NCBI RefSeq assembly: GCF_025907915.1 | Contig: NZ_JAPAAF010000031.1 | Location: forward strand, 1 to 52,221 | Source of the DNA: Gaoshiqia sediminis | GTDB lineage: Bacteria > Bacteroidota > Bacteroidia > Bacteroidales > Prolixibacteraceae | Direction of reading: 5' to 3' | DNA length: 52,221 nucleotides | Shown: in pieces, positions 16,485 through 26,076 of the stretch | How positions within the stretch are numbered: position 1 is the stretch's first letter | Layout: each line of letters begins with the position of its first letter | Position numbers and translations under genes: made by a program | Notes under the pieces: model-generated | The model's database searches: none | The model's input: only the letters and a program-made list of their open reading frames with translations | What the model was told of the DNA's origin: nothing

Positions 16485-17570
16485 ATGTCAGAACATTCAT
16501 TATTAAGTAAATACGAAAGCATAAAATACCGGTTCGAAGAAGTGGGGCAGCAAATTGCCGATCCCTCGGTAATGAGCGACATGAAGCGGTATGTGAAGCT
16601 GAACCAGGAATATCGTCGTCTGGAAGCTTTGGTGCAGGCATTTAAGGAATACAAGGCCTTGATGGATAACATCGAGTCGGGCAAGCAAATGCTGGCTGAA
16701 GAGAGCGATCCGGATATCCGTGAAATGGCCAAGGAAGAGATTGAGCAAAGCGAGGAGTTGATCCCCGATAAGGAAAAGGAAATCAAACTGTTGCTGGTAC
16801 CTGCCGATCCGGAAGATGGTAAGAATGCTATTCTCGAAATTCGTGCCGGTACCGGTGGCGACGAGGCCAGTATCTTTGCGGGCGACCTGTTCCGCATGTA
16901 CTCTAAGTTTTGCGAACGCAAGGGCTGGCGCATGGAAGTGACCAACATCAGCGAAGGAACTTCGGGCGGATATAAGGAAATTGTGGCCAAGGTGAGCGGC
17001 GAGGGCGTTTACGGAATCCTGAAGTACGAATCGGGTGTACACCGCGTGCAACGCGTACCGCAAACCGAAACACAGGGACGCGTTCACACATCGGCAGCAT
17101 CAGTAGCCGTGTTGCCCGAAGCCGAAGAATTTGATGTGGACTTGCGGGAAAGCGACATCCGCAAGGATACGTATTGTTCGTCGGGCCCTGGCGGACAGTC
17201 GGTGAACACCACCTACTCGGCCATCCGTTTGACGCACATTCCAACCGGTATTGTAGTTACCTGCCAGGATGAAAAATCGCAGTTGAAAAACCTGGCCAAG
17301 GCGATGGTCGAACTTCGTACCCGCATTTATAATATGGAGTACCAGAAATATATCGACGAGATAGCCTCGAAACGGAAGACGATGGTGTCGACCGGCGACC
17401 GTTCGGCAAAAATCCGCACTTACAACTGGCCGCAAGGACGGGTGACCGATCACCGGATCAACCTGACTTTGTACAATCTGCAAGCTATCATTGGTGGCGA
17501 TATCGATGAAATTATCGAGAAACTGCAGATCGAGGAAAACTCAGAAAAATTGAAAGAAGCTGAAATTTAA
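16485..17570 (+). CDS. prfA: Peptide chain release factor 1
   Basis: RF1 recognises UAA and UAG stop codons and triggers peptide release. At 361 aa it is full length. The codon-recognition loop region GVHRVQRVPQTETQGRVHTS has the PxT form (PQT), not SPF, so RF1 rather than RF2. The catalytic GGQ lies in GPGGQSVNTTYSAIRLTH. The start is set at MSEHSLLSKYESIKYRF (16485); the longer frame to 16428 only translates the short AATTTGAAACT-type repeats of the intergenic region. A strong perfect hairpin follows the stop by 13 bp. Confidence 0.96.
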   Translation: MSEHSLLSKYESIKYRFEEVGQQIADPSVMSDMKRYVKLNQEYRRLEALVQAFKEYKALMDNIESGKQMLAEESDPDIREMAKEEIEQSEELIPDKEKEIKLLLVPADPEDGKNAILEIRAGTGGDEASIFAGDLFRMYSKFCERKGWRMEVTNISEGTSGGYKEIVAKVSGEGVYGILKYESGVHRVQRVPQTETQGRVHTSAASVAVLPEAEEFDVDLRESDIRKDTYCSSGPGGQSVNTTYSAIRLTHIPTGIVVTCQDEKSQLKNLAKAMVELRTRIYNMEYQKYIDEIASKRKTMVSTGDRSAKIRTYNWPQGRVTDHRINLTLYNLQAIIGGDIDEIIEKLQIEENSEKLKEAEI

Positions 17571-17583
17571 TTGTCAATTCGAG

Positions 17584-17616
17584 AGTGAGCGGGTGACTTC
17601 AAGTCACCCGCTCACT
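17584..17616. promoter_or_regulatory. Perfect 16-bp palindrome between prfA and pyrF
   Basis: AGTGAGCGGGTGACTT (17584-17599) and its exact reverse complement (17601-17616) are separated by one base. It is GC-rich in an AT-rich gap, 13 bp after the prfA stop and 13 bp before the pyrF ATG. There is no T tract on the plus strand (AAAAAATAC follows), so it is not a textbook terminator; it may stabilise mRNA ends or attenuate pyrF. Confidence 0.7.
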
Positions 17617-17629
17617 AAAAAATACAACC

Positions 17630-18463
17630 ATGAACAAAGAACAATTATTTGAACAGATTAAAGCTAAGCGGAGCTTTTTGTGCATCGGGCTGGATACGGA
17701 TATCCTGAAAATACCCGCGCACCTGAAAGAAACTTCCGACCCGATATTTGCCTTCAACAAAGAAATCATTGATGCCACCCAGGATTTGTGTGTGGCCTAC
17801 AAGCCCAACCTGGCTTTTTATGAAAGCCTGGGTGTGTCTGGTTGGGAAAGCCTGGAAAAAACGGTCCACTATATCCGCGAAAAATACCCCGAGCAGTTTA
17901 TCATTGCTGACGCCAAGCGCGGCGATATTGGCAATACCTCCAATTTGTATGCCCGCGCTTTTTTCGACCACATGGATTTTGATGCGGTAACCGTTGCCCC
18001 GTATATGGGCGAGGATTCGGTGAAGCCATTCATGACTTACCTGGACAAGTGGGTGATTTTGCTGGCGCTTACCTCCAACAAAGGAGCTTTCGATTTTCAG
18101 TTTATCAAGAATGATGAAACCGGCGATTTGTTGTACGAATCGGTGTTGAAAACTTCGCAGCAGTGGGGAACTTCCGATAATATGATGTACGTGGTGGGCG
18201 CTACCAAGGCCGAAAAGCTGGAAGAAATCCGTGAGCTGGTGCCCGATCATTTCCTGTTGGTGCCAGGTGTTGGTGCTCAGGGTGGCAGCCTGGAAGAAGT
18301 GGCGAAATATGGAATGAACGATCAGTGCGGCTTGCTGGTAAACTCGTCACGTGCCATTATTTATGCGTCCAACGGTGAGGACTTTGCGGAGAAAGCACGC
18401 GAGGAAGCCATGAACGTTCAGGTTGACATGGAGGAACTGCTGCTCGAAGCCGACTTATTGTAA
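17630..18463 (+). CDS. pyrF: Orotidine 5'-phosphate decarboxylase
   Basis: This enzyme catalyses the last step of UMP synthesis. At 277 aa it is the longer family form found in mycobacteria and Bacteroidota. Visible features are the N-terminal LCIGLDTD strand, [12 protein letters not shown], and the catalytic [12 protein letters not shown] motif with the Asp-Lys-Asp network. [14 protein letters not shown] and [13 protein letters not shown] form the phosphate-binding end. It lies directly after a strong palindrome at 17584-17616 and is closed by a rho-independent terminator at 18487-18521. Confidence 0.96.
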   Translation: MNKEQLFEQIKAKRSFLCIGLDTDILKIPAHLKETSDPIFAFNKEIIDATQDLCVAYKPNLAFYESLGVSGWESLEKTVHYIREKYPEQFIIADAKRGDIGNTSNLYARAFFDHMDFDAVTVAPYMGEDSVKPFMTYLDKWVILLALTSNKGAFDFQFIKNDETGDLLYESVLKTSQQWGTSDNMMYVVGATKAEKLEEIRELVPDHFLLVPGVGAQGGSLEEVAKYGMNDQCGLLVNSSRAIIYASNGEDFAEKAREEAMNVQVDMEELLLEADLL

Positions 18464-18486
18464 ATGTTTGTAATCTATAAATTGAG

Positions 18487-18521
18487 GCCCGGAGTTCTGA
18501 TTGAGCTTCGGGCTTTTTTTT
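18487..18521 (+). terminator. Rho-independent terminator after pyrF
   Basis: GCCCGGAG (18487-18494) pairs with CTTCGGGC (18506-18513, one G-U), followed by eight T. It starts 24 bp after the pyrF stop, and the convergent gene on the other strand ends two bases beyond it. Confidence 0.88.
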
Positions 18522-18522
18522 G

Positions 18523-19050
18523 TCAGAAGATCAGGGTCATCAGCAAATACTTCAACAGCAATCCCAGAAAACTGTAGAAGACAGCTTCCTTTAACGGATG
18601 TTTCAACATGCCGGCGGCCAGCAGAATTACCGGTGAGGATAGTGGCAGGAGGTTGAACAGCAGGATCGCAATGTTGCCGTATTTGCGTATTTCGGCTTCG
18701 GCTTTTTCGTAACGGCGGCGGCCAATAAGCCGGTCGATGATGCGCGTACTGAACGAACGGCCAATAATGTAGTCGATTAATTGCGAGCACATGGCGGTTC
18801 CGATGGCCAGGGCATTGAGCAAATAGATATCGACCCCAACATGCAAGTAATAAATAAAAGCAAGCTCCACCGGCATGACCAGGAAAAACAGGTAGCCCGA
18901 CAAATTAACGATGGCAAAGGAAAGCAGGTTGTTACCGGCAGTTCCTGAGTAGATGTCTTTGCCCACGGTAGCCGAAGCAATAACGATGGCAAGGATGGCC
19001 AACAATACGACCGGGATCAGTCTTTTGAGGTTGATATGCGGATGAGTCAC
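18523..19050 (-). CDS. VTT/DedA-like (YqaA-type) small membrane protein
   Basis: A protein of 175 aa with about five hydrophobic segments. The C-terminal half, with R-K-Y-G-N-I-A-I-L-L-F-N-L-L-P, a following A-A-G-M-L-K-H-P turn and a final hydrophobic helix, resembles the VTT domain of DedA/YqaA proteins, some of which act as polyprenyl-phosphate or lipid scramblases. The usual positively charged residue in the re-entrant loop is less clear. The gene is convergent with pyrF, sharing the terminator region. Function not known; the family call is moderate. Confidence 0.65.
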   Translation of the reverse strand: MTHPHINLKRLIPVVLLAILAIVIASATVGKDIYSGTAGNNLLSFAIVNLSGYLFFLVMPVELAFIYYLHVGVDIYLLNALAIGTAMCSQLIDYIIGRSFSTRIIDRLIGRRRYEKAEAEIRKYGNIAILLFNLLPLSSPVILLAAGMLKHPLKEAVFYSFLGLLLKYLLMTLIF

Positions 19051-19244
19051 AAACGTAATTTTAGGCTTGCGTTAAAAATAGCAGCTTTTTAGCAAATTCA
19101 CCTTGCGCCTTGCCGGAAATATTTGGTAATTCCTGTTTCTGCATTTTTGATCAATTTATCCGCCAAACTTTATTCTGTCTTCAGTTTGTTTTTCAATCGC
19201 TAATTTTTGTAATTTTAGTTAAGCAGAATTTCAATCAATTGGAT

Positions 19245-20546
19245 ATGAATGAATTCTTTTTGCAGTTTATCTGGAAACACAGGTTATTTACGGCCGGGGA
19301 ACTAAAAACACAAGATGGTCAGCTGGTTGACGTTTTGTCGCCGGGTTTGCAGAACACCGATGCAGGCCCGGATTTTTTCAACGCCCGCATCCGGATCGAC
19401 GGTACGGTGTGGGCCGGCAATGTGGAAATCCACCAGAAAGCCTCTGATTGGTACCGGCACAAACACGAGCAGGACGCCGCCTATGACAACGTAATCCTGC
19501 ACTTGGTGAAACTAGACGACCAGCCTGTAATTAATTCAAAGGGATTGCCGGTTGAAACCCTGTCGTTGGTTTATCCTCCGCAATTGGAAACAGATTATGC
19601 CGATTTGTTGAAATCGAAAGGCTGGATCCCTTGTTCCGACAGGTTTCACCTGGTTGACCGGATGAACCTGCAAATCTGGTTTCACAGTCTGATGGTGGAG
19701 CGCCTTCAGCAAAAGACCGGGGAGATTATTCAGCGGCTGGAGCAGAATAAGAATGATTGGAACGAAACCTTTTACCAGTTTTTGGCGCGTAATTTCGGGT
19801 TCAAAACCAATGCACTACCTTTTGAACTGCTGGCCAAAGCCCTGCCTTTGCAGGTGCTGGGAAAGCACAAATACGATTTGTTCCAGATCGAAGCCTTGCT
19901 GTTTGGTACGGCCGGCTTGCTGAACGAAGAATTGATTGGCGATGATTATTTTCTGGCTTTGCGGAAAGAATTTTCGGTGCTGTATAAAAAGTACACACTG
20001 AAACCTCTCGAAGGTCATTTATGGAAATTTCTGCGGTTGCGCCCGGTCAATTTTCCTACGGTACGTTTAGCCCAGTTTGCCCAGCTCATTCATCAGTCAA
20101 CTGCTTTGTTTTCCAAACTGGTCGAGCAGGAGACACTCGCCGACATACGAATGCTTTTTCAGGTGCAAGCTTCCGGTTATTGGGATACCCACTATCGCTT
20201 TAACAAATCTACCCGGCAAAGCACCAAGCATTTGGGCGATGATTCAGTTCGAAACCTGATCATTAATACTTTGGTTCCCTTTCTGTTTGTTTACGGCGAC
20301 TATCATCACAAACCAGCCTTAAAAGACCTGGCACTGGATTACCTGGAACAATTACCGCCCGAAAAGAATTCTATCACTGAAAATTGGAACAAGCTGGGAG
20401 TAGAAGCTCGTTCGGCTTTCGAAAGCCAGGCTTTGATTCAGCTTAAAAATGCTTATTGCATTCCAAGGAAGTGCTTGGATTGCAGGATTGGAACAAGGCT
20501 CCTTAGCCTGGCAGGCGTTTCTACCAGCGAAAACAATTCATGTTGA
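19245..20546 (+). CDS. DUF2851 family protein
   Basis: A 433-aa cytoplasmic protein of a family largely confined to Bacteroidota, with no known function. Recognisable segments are the N-terminal MNEFFLQFIWKHRLF, GLQNTDAGPDFFNARIRIDG, WAGNVEIHQKASDWYRH and the Cys-rich tail ending CIPRKCLDCRIGTRLL. The D-A-G-P-D-F and N-V-E-I-H pattern is reminiscent of a nuclease-like core, but this is speculative. The start is chosen at 19245; upstream codons (to 19110) are AT-rich intergenic sequence. It stands alone between divergent and unrelated units. Confidence 0.8.
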   Translation: MNEFFLQFIWKHRLFTAGELKTQDGQLVDVLSPGLQNTDAGPDFFNARIRIDGTVWAGNVEIHQKASDWYRHKHEQDAAYDNVILHLVKLDDQPVINSKGLPVETLSLVYPPQLETDYADLLKSKGWIPCSDRFHLVDRMNLQIWFHSLMVERLQQKTGEIIQRLEQNKNDWNETFYQFLARNFGFKTNALPFELLAKALPLQVLGKHKYDLFQIEALLFGTAGLLNEELIGDDYFLALRKEFSVLYKKYTLKPLEGHLWKFLRLRPVNFPTVRLAQFAQLIHQSTALFSKLVEQETLADIRMLFQVQASGYWDTHYRFNKSTRQSTKHLGDDSVRNLIINTLVPFLFVYGDYHHKPALKDLALDYLEQLPPEKNSITENWNKLGVEARSAFESQALIQLKNAYCIPRKCLDCRIGTRLLSLAGVSTSENNSC

Positions 20547-20662
20547 TTTTTCAATTTTTGTTAGGGTCTTCCAATTGTAGCTTTGTTGGGAAAAATGCGT
20601 GAACTTTCGATCTGGATTCTTATTTTAGCCTTTACCTGAACCTCGAAGAAATCATAGTCCTG

Positions 20663-20694
20663 TTTGCCATGTATATTATTTAAGTGTAAATCTG
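20663..20694 (+). promoter_or_regulatory. Candidate promoter of the ECF sigma gene
   Basis: TTTG (20663-20666), 20 nt, then TAAATCTG (20687-20694), one mismatch from TAnnTTTG. It lies 27 nt before the start at 20722. Confidence 0.45.
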
Positions 20695-20721
20695 TTTTGT
20701 TCCTTCATAAAATTTGGACAA

Positions 20722-21294
20722 ATGAGTACTGGCGAGAATGAAATATTTAAGAAACTTCAGGAAGGTGATGAAAAGGCTTTTGAATATTTTTTCAAAAAGT
20801 ACTATCAGTTGCTTTTCAATTACGCATTTCAAATTGTCAGAGACCAATATATTGCAGAAGAAATTGTTGAAGATACATATCTGATTATTTGGGAAAAGCG
20901 GAAAGAAATAGCGCTAAAAGGATCATTCCTCTCTTATTTGTTGAAATCTGTTTATAACCAGTGTCTAAATCATTTGAAACATCAGAAGGTTGAAGACAAG
21001 TATCGGTCTTTTTTTATGCACCATATGCCTTCTCAGGAAATCACAGACTCATCCAATAGCTATCCGCTTTCGACGCTTGCCGAAAAGGAATTTGAAGAAA
21101 AACTTGAATTGTCAATTGGGAAGTTACCTGAACAATGTCGTCGGATTTTTATCTTAAGCCGCTTTGAAAATAAGAGAAATCAAGAAATTGCTGAAATGTT
21201 GGATATTTCGGTGAATACAGTAAAAACGCAATTAATGAGGGCATTAGGTCGTATTCGAAAGGATCTAAGACAATTTATCGCTACATTTTTTTGA
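20722..21294 (+). CDS. RNA polymerase ECF sigma factor (Bacteroidetes-type)
   Basis: A protein of 190 aa with regions sigma-2 (EKAFEYFFKKYYQLLFNYAFQIV, EEIVEDTYLIIWEKR) and sigma-4 (LPEQCRRIFILSRFENKRNQEIAEMLDISVNTVKTQLMRAL). Family members are held by a FecR-type anti-sigma factor and released by an outer membrane TonB receptor occupied with substrate. The FecR gene begins 80 bp downstream and SusC/SusD follow, the standard polysaccharide-responsive order. It therefore most likely drives transcription of its own susCD pair. Confidence 0.95.
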   Translation: MSTGENEIFKKLQEGDEKAFEYFFKKYYQLLFNYAFQIVRDQYIAEEIVEDTYLIIWEKRKEIALKGSFLSYLLKSVYNQCLNHLKHQKVEDKYRSFFMHHMPSQEITDSSNSYPLSTLAEKEFEEKLELSIGKLPEQCRRIFILSRFENKRNQEIAEMLDISVNTVKTQLMRALGRIRKDLRQFIATFF

Positions 21295-21374
21295 AAAATT
21301 TTAAAATTTCTTGTCACCCGTTTGGCGGGCATGGTTGTCTTTTTATACAAACGCACGTAAAGTTTTTTGTTTGA

Positions 21375-22427
21375 ATGGATGAATTGATTTTAAAATGTTT
21401 GCAAGGTGAAGGTACTTCCGGGGAGAATGAGCAGGTGTGGGAATGGCTGAAGAGTAGTTCAGAGAATTTCAGGCACTATGAACAAATGCGGGATGTTTGG
21501 ATCGCTTCGGGAATGGTTCGTAATCTTTCCGAAAGCGAAATTGACAGAAGATTTGAACGGGTTCGAAATAGAATTGGCGCTGGAAAAAAAGGGAAAAAGA
21601 GTTTTTACACAGTTGTTCCAATTCGGCAACTCCCGGAATGGCTCAAATATGCCGCTGTATTTATTTTTGCTTTTCTGCTGGGAGCTGTTTTGCTGGAGTT
21701 ATATTACGGCACATCGAAATCAGCAAACCAATCACCTCAATATGTTGTTGAAGCGCCTTTTGGGGCAAAGATAAACATGAGCCTTGCTGATGGCACAAAG
21801 GTTTGGCTCAATGCCGGCAGCAGACTTACCTATTCGGATGCTTACAACGAAAAGTCACGCAGAGTTTCGCTTTCCGGTGAAGGCTACTTTGAAGTGGCAA
21901 AAAACCGACGAATGCCGTTTTATGTTGAGGCTGACGGGGTTGAAATAAAAGCAATTGGTACAGCATTTAATGTGAAAGCCTATCCTGACGAAGATTTAGT
22001 CGAAACTACGCTGGTGGAAGGTAAGGTTGCTGTAAGTCAGGGACGAAAAGAATATGTACTTGATCCAAAACAACAGATTTCATTGTATCGAAACCATGAT
22101 GCAGGAAATATTTCAGACGAAATACTTAAAAACATCAATACAAACCTGCACACCTCCTGGAGAGGTAAACGATGGATTTTTGCCGGCGAAAGCATGGGTG
22201 ATTTCGCCCGGAAACTTGAACGTCGATATGACGTACATATCACCATTTCTGATTCGCGGTTGGCGGATTATAAACTGACAGGTTCCATCGAGCAGCAAAC
22301 ACTGGATCAACTGTTAAATGCTTTGCGTTTAACGGTCCCCTTAAGCTACCGGATTACTGACCGGGATGTATTGCTTAGCCTGGATGAACGGCTGAAAAAG
22401 GATTATGAATTATTAATGAAAAAGTGA
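21375..22427 (+). CDS. FecR-type anti-sigma factor
   Basis: A 350-aa inner membrane protein. The cytoplasmic N-terminal part (about 1-85) would bind the sigma factor. One transmembrane helix (about 91-110, YAAVFIFAFLLGAVLLELYY) follows, then the periplasmic FecR domain (VVEAPFGAKINMSLADGTKVWLNAGS, GEGYFEVAKNRRMPFYV, VEIKAIGTAFNVKAY) and a C-terminal STN-like DUF4974 domain (FARKLERRYDVHITI). It receives the signal from the STN domain of the SusC protein encoded next. The pair with the upstream sigma gene is typical of this phylum. Confidence 0.95.
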   Translation: MDELILKCLQGEGTSGENEQVWEWLKSSSENFRHYEQMRDVWIASGMVRNLSESEIDRRFERVRNRIGAGKKGKKSFYTVVPIRQLPEWLKYAAVFIFAFLLGAVLLELYYGTSKSANQSPQYVVEAPFGAKINMSLADGTKVWLNAGSRLTYSDAYNEKSRRVSLSGEGYFEVAKNRRMPFYVEADGVEIKAIGTAFNVKAYPDEDLVETTLVEGKVAVSQGRKEYVLDPKQQISLYRNHDAGNISDEILKNINTNLHTSWRGKRWIFAGESMGDFARKLERRYDVHITISDSRLADYKLTGSIEQQTLDQLLNALRLTVPLSYRITDRDVLLSLDERLKKDYELLMKK

Positions 22428-22458
22428 AAATATGATTTGAGAACTTTCTAAAAAGAAA

Positions 22459-22481
22459 AATGGGAGATTGGCTCTCCCATT
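22459..22481 (+). terminator. Hairpin between FecR gene and susC
   Basis: AATGGGAGA (22459-22467) and TCTCCCATT (22473-22481) form a perfect 9-bp stem with a 5-nt loop. The T tract is weak, so partial termination separating regulator from susCD expression is plausible. Confidence 0.55.
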
Positions 22482-22563
22482 CATCCGTTTTAATTAAACC
22501 AATTGGGGTTTTCCTGCCAGTCAGCCCCAAAAAAGTTGTTTAACTAATTAACTAAGCGAAATT

Positions 22564-25500
22564 ATGAAAAAAAAACAAGATTGTCCTGCCGTTCTCAGAA
22601 CGGGCAGGCTAAAAACCTTATTCTTAACTATGAAACTAACGACCTTGATTATTTTTCTGTCGGTTTTTCATGTTAGCGCAAGTATTTATTCCCAGAATAC
22701 TAAGCTTAACATTAACCTTTCCGGAAAAACAGTAAAAGATGTATTGGTTGAGATTGAAGAGCAAAGTAAATTTCATTTTTTGTACAATGATGAATTTGCT
22801 GATCTTGATCGAATTGTTACAGTCAATACAGAAGAGGCGAATGTAGAGGAAGTATTAGATCAGATTTTTTCTAATTCTTCGGTTACCTACAAAGTAATGA
22901 AAAACAACTTGATTGTTTTGACTCCGTCCGGCGTGAATAATCTGGCGGTTCAGTCCAAAGTTGTTAAAGGAGTTGTGAAAGATAAGCAAGGCATGCCATT
23001 GCCCGGTGTAACCGTTTTGGAGAAAGGAACAACCAACGGAACCATTACCGATTTTGATGGATACTATTCCCTTGAGGTACCTGCTGATGCTATGTTGCTT
23101 TTCAGCTTTGTTGGTATGCAAGTGCAGGAAATTGCGGTTGCTGGTCAGGCAACCATTAATGTTGTCCTGGAGGAAGAAATGCTGGACATCGATGAAGTTG
23201 TTGTGGTGGGTTATGGTACTCAAAAGAAAGGTTCTATCACCGGGGCAATCGCGCAATTCGATGCCGAGCAATTGGATGAGCGACCAGTTCAACGTATTGA
23301 TCAGGCCTTAGTTGGTCAGATGGCAGGTGTGCGTGTTAAACAAACCAGCGGTATGCCCGGAAAGGGATTTAGTATTCAGGTGCGGGGAACAGGATCTATC
23401 ACTGCCAACAACGAGCCGTTGTATGTAATTGACGGATTCCCGCTGGAAACGTCACAGCAAAGTACATCGGGCGGTTTTTCAACCGGTAACCCACTGGATA
23501 ACATCAACCCGAATGATATTGAATCAATACAGGTGCTGAAAGATGCTGCCGCCGCTGCTATTTATGGCTCTCGAGCATCAAACGGGGTAGTTCTGATTAC
23601 CACCAAAAAAGGGAAGGCTGGGAAATCAACCATTTCGTTGAATATGTATACCGGCTGGAGCGAACCCAACCGTAAGATGGACTTATTAAATACAGATGAG
23701 TGGATTGACAGGGCCAAAGAAGTGATGAATTATACTTACCTGGCTAAAGATCCGGGAACCCAGAATCGCCAGGCTACGGATGACTACGCAACGCGTCTGG
23801 CCAATATTGGTAGTTTTGACCGCAATCAAATGCCTGATCCTGAATGGGATTTGCCTGGTTACGGAAAGTATATGCCTGTTGACTGGCAGGATGAAATCTT
23901 CCGTAAGGGGCTTGTTCAAAGCTACCAGTTGTCGGCGAACGGAGGTAACGAAGGGGTGAAATATTTCGTTTCAGGCGACTATTTAAATCAGGAGGCTTAT
24001 TTCATAAACGTAGATTACGAACGATTTTCGGTGCGTGCCAATGTAGAAGTCACACCAAACAAGAAAGTTACTGCCGGGATCAATATTGCGCCATCTTACT
24101 CCATTGGTAACGATCCGGGCGTAGAAGGGAAAGATAACATTCTGCACGTAGCCGTGGGAATGCCCCCGCTGACGGAAGAAGCTGTTGGACTGGACATGAA
24201 CATTGGTGACAATACAACATTAACATACGGAAACTCGCGTAACAGCCCGGTGCGTGTGCTGGAAAATACAACAGGTTTGACGAAAATATTCAGAACCTTA
24301 GCTACTATTTATGGGCAATATGAGTTAATTGACGGTTTGAAGCTGAAATCAACGGTTAACCTGGATAATACAGATCAACGGTACAAATTTTACCGTCCGG
24401 CTTTTGTTAGCGGGAGTGGGCCTTCTGCCCGTGTTGCCAGCGGACGTTATAGCGGGTACAATCGGCAAACATTTGTAAACGAGAATACAGTTTCGTATGA
24501 TAAGATCATAAAAGAAAACCACAACATTTCCGCTGTAGCAGGTTTGTCTTTTAGTACCAACAAGTTCGAGAGTTACCGATTGGCATCAACCGGTGGATTT
24601 GGAACGGATTATATAACCACCTTGAATGACGCAGTCGACATCAACGCAAATGCCACGGATACCTATGAGTCAAAGAATACGCTCATGTCATATTTTGGTA
24701 GGATCAACTATAGCTTTATGGATCGTTACCTGTTAACGGCCAGTATCCGTCGGGACGGATCGTCGCGTTTTGGACGAGATACAAAGTGGGGGGTATTTCC
24801 ATCGGCATCTATTGGTTGGCGTATTTCCGAAGAAGATTTTATGGACAATATTGACTGGTTGAGCAATTTGAAAGCTCGCGTGAGCTGGGGTAAAGCAGGA
24901 AATAATGGCTTTAGTCAGGATTATGCACATATTGCCCTGCTGACGGGTGCCGATTATTCTTTTAACGGATCGAAAGTAGTAGGTCAGGCTTCGGGTAATT
25001 TCCCCAATAAAGACTTGGGTTGGGAAGAATCAGAAACGTTTAACTATGGTTTAGATTTTGGAGTTTTGGAAAACCGGCTTTTCGGTTCGCTTGAGTATTA
25101 CACAAAAACCAATACAAACTTGTTGCTGAGCATTCCGGTTCCAACCGCAACCGGTTTTTCAACTGCGCTGACTAACATTGGTGAGGTATTTAACAGTGGG
25201 TGGGAGCTTGAACTGAACAGCCGGAATTTTACCGGGGAATTTGTGTGGAACACGACCTTTAACCTAAGTTTCAATAAAAATGAGGTTCGTCAGCTGGGAC
25301 CGGATAATGCCCCTATTCTTGGTGGAGCCTGGGATATTCAGCACAATATCCTTCAGGTTGGTCAGCCGATGTACAGTATTTATGTGGTTCAGCAAGACGG
25401 CATCCTGAGTGCAGCAGATATTGCAGCCGGTGCAGCCAGGTACGGAAATCAGGTTGAAGGCGACCCAAAATATGTTGATCAGTTAACTGTTGATACCAAT

Positions 25501-26058
25501 AGCGATGGTATCCCTGATCAGGCTGATGGCGTGATTACTCCGGATGATCGGGTGATTTCAGGGCATCCGAACCCGGACTATGTCTGGGGGATTACCAACT
25601 CATTTAAATATAAAGGTTTTGATTTGAGTATATTGATTCAGGGACAACAAGGCGGGGTTCTTTATTCTACTTTTGGACGGGCCATGGACCGTACAGGTAT
25701 GGGCTGGCTGGATCAGGCAATTGGTGCTTGGCGCGACCGTTGGAGATCTCCTGAAGATCCGGGCGCGGGCTTGAAAGGTAAAGCTTATTCAACATTCGGG
25801 CGTATCAAAAATACCGATTGGATGTATTCAAACGATTATTGGAGAATCCGCAATATTACCCTGGGGTATGATTTGGGAAAACTGATCCGAAGTAATGTAA
25901 TTAGTGGCGCCCGTTTGTATGTAACGGCCGAAAACTGGTTTGGAGACGACAAATACTTCGGCGGATTTAACCCGGAAGCTGTAAACAACAGTGGTGATGA
26001 CTATGGTGGCGCTCCGCTTCCAAAATCGATGATTTTTGGTCTGAATGTTACATTTTAA
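22564..26058 (+). CDS. SusC/RagA-family TonB-dependent outer membrane transporter with STN domain
   Basis: A protein of 1164 aa. A long N-terminal extension precedes the hydrophobic signal (MKLTTLIIFLSVFHVSASIYSQ, about 23-45; an internal ATG there is an alternative start). Then follow an STN signalling domain (about 46-120), a CarboxypepD_reg-like domain (about 134-205, GVVKDKQGMPLPGVTVLEKGT), a TonB box/linker with DEVVVVGYGTQKKGSITGA, the plug, and a barrel ending in a C-terminal Phe (FGLNVTF). It imports oligosaccharides or other large nutrients together with the SusD protein, and the STN domain signals substrate to FecR. The substrate is not identifiable because no hydrolase or lyase is encoded nearby. 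Confidence 0.97.
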   Translation: MKKKQDCPAVLRTGRLKTLFLTMKLTTLIIFLSVFHVSASIYSQNTKLNINLSGKTVKDVLVEIEEQSKFHFLYNDEFADLDRIVTVNTEEANVEEVLDQIFSNSSVTYKVMKNNLIVLTPSGVNNLAVQSKVVKGVVKDKQGMPLPGVTVLEKGTTNGTITDFDGYYSLEVPADAMLLFSFVGMQVQEIAVAGQATINVVLEEEMLDIDEVVVVGYGTQKKGSITGAIAQFDAEQLDERPVQRIDQALVGQMAGVRVKQTSGMPGKGFSIQVRGTGSITANNEPLYVIDGFPLETSQQSTSGGFSTGNPLDNINPNDIESIQVLKDAAAAAIYGSRASNGVVLITTKKGKAGKSTISLNMYTGWSEPNRKMDLLNTDEWIDRAKEVMNYTYLAKDPGTQNRQATDDYATRLANIGSFDRNQMPDPEWDLPGYGKYMPVDWQDEIFRKGLVQSYQLSANGGNEGVKYFVSGDYLNQEAYFINVDYERFSVRANVEVTPNKKVTAGINIAPSYSIGNDPGVEGKDNILHVAVGMPPLTEEAVGLDMNIGDNTTLTYGNSRNSPVRVLENTTGLTKIFRTLATIYGQYELIDGLKLKSTVNLDNTDQRYKFYRPAFVSGSGPSARVASGRYSGYNRQTFVNENTVSYDKIIKENHNISAVAGLSFSTNKFESYRLASTGGFGTDYITTLNDAVDINANATDTYESKNTLMSYFGRINYSFMDRYLLTASIRRDGSSRFGRDTKWGVFPSASIGWRISEEDFMDNIDWLSNLKARVSWGKAGNNGFSQDYAHIALLTGADYSFNGSKVVGQASGNFPNKDLGWEESETFNYGLDFGVLENRLFGSLEYYTKTNTNLLLSIPVPTATGFSTALTNIGEVFNSGWELELNSRNFTGEFVWNTTFNLSFNKNEVRQLGPDNAPILGGAWDIQHNILQVGQPMYSIYVVQQDGILSAADIAAGAARYGNQVEGDPKYVDQLTVDTNSDGIPDQADGVITPDDRVISGHPNPDYVWGITNSFKYKGFDLSILIQGQQGGVLYSTFGRAMDRTGMGWLDQAIGAWRDRWRSPEDPGAGLKGKAYSTFGRIKNTDWMYSNDYWRIRNITLGYDLGKLIRSNVISGARLYVTAENWFGDDKYFGGFNPEAVNNSGDDYGGAPLPKSMIFGLNVTF

Positions 26059-26076
26059 CAAATAAACTGATTAGCA

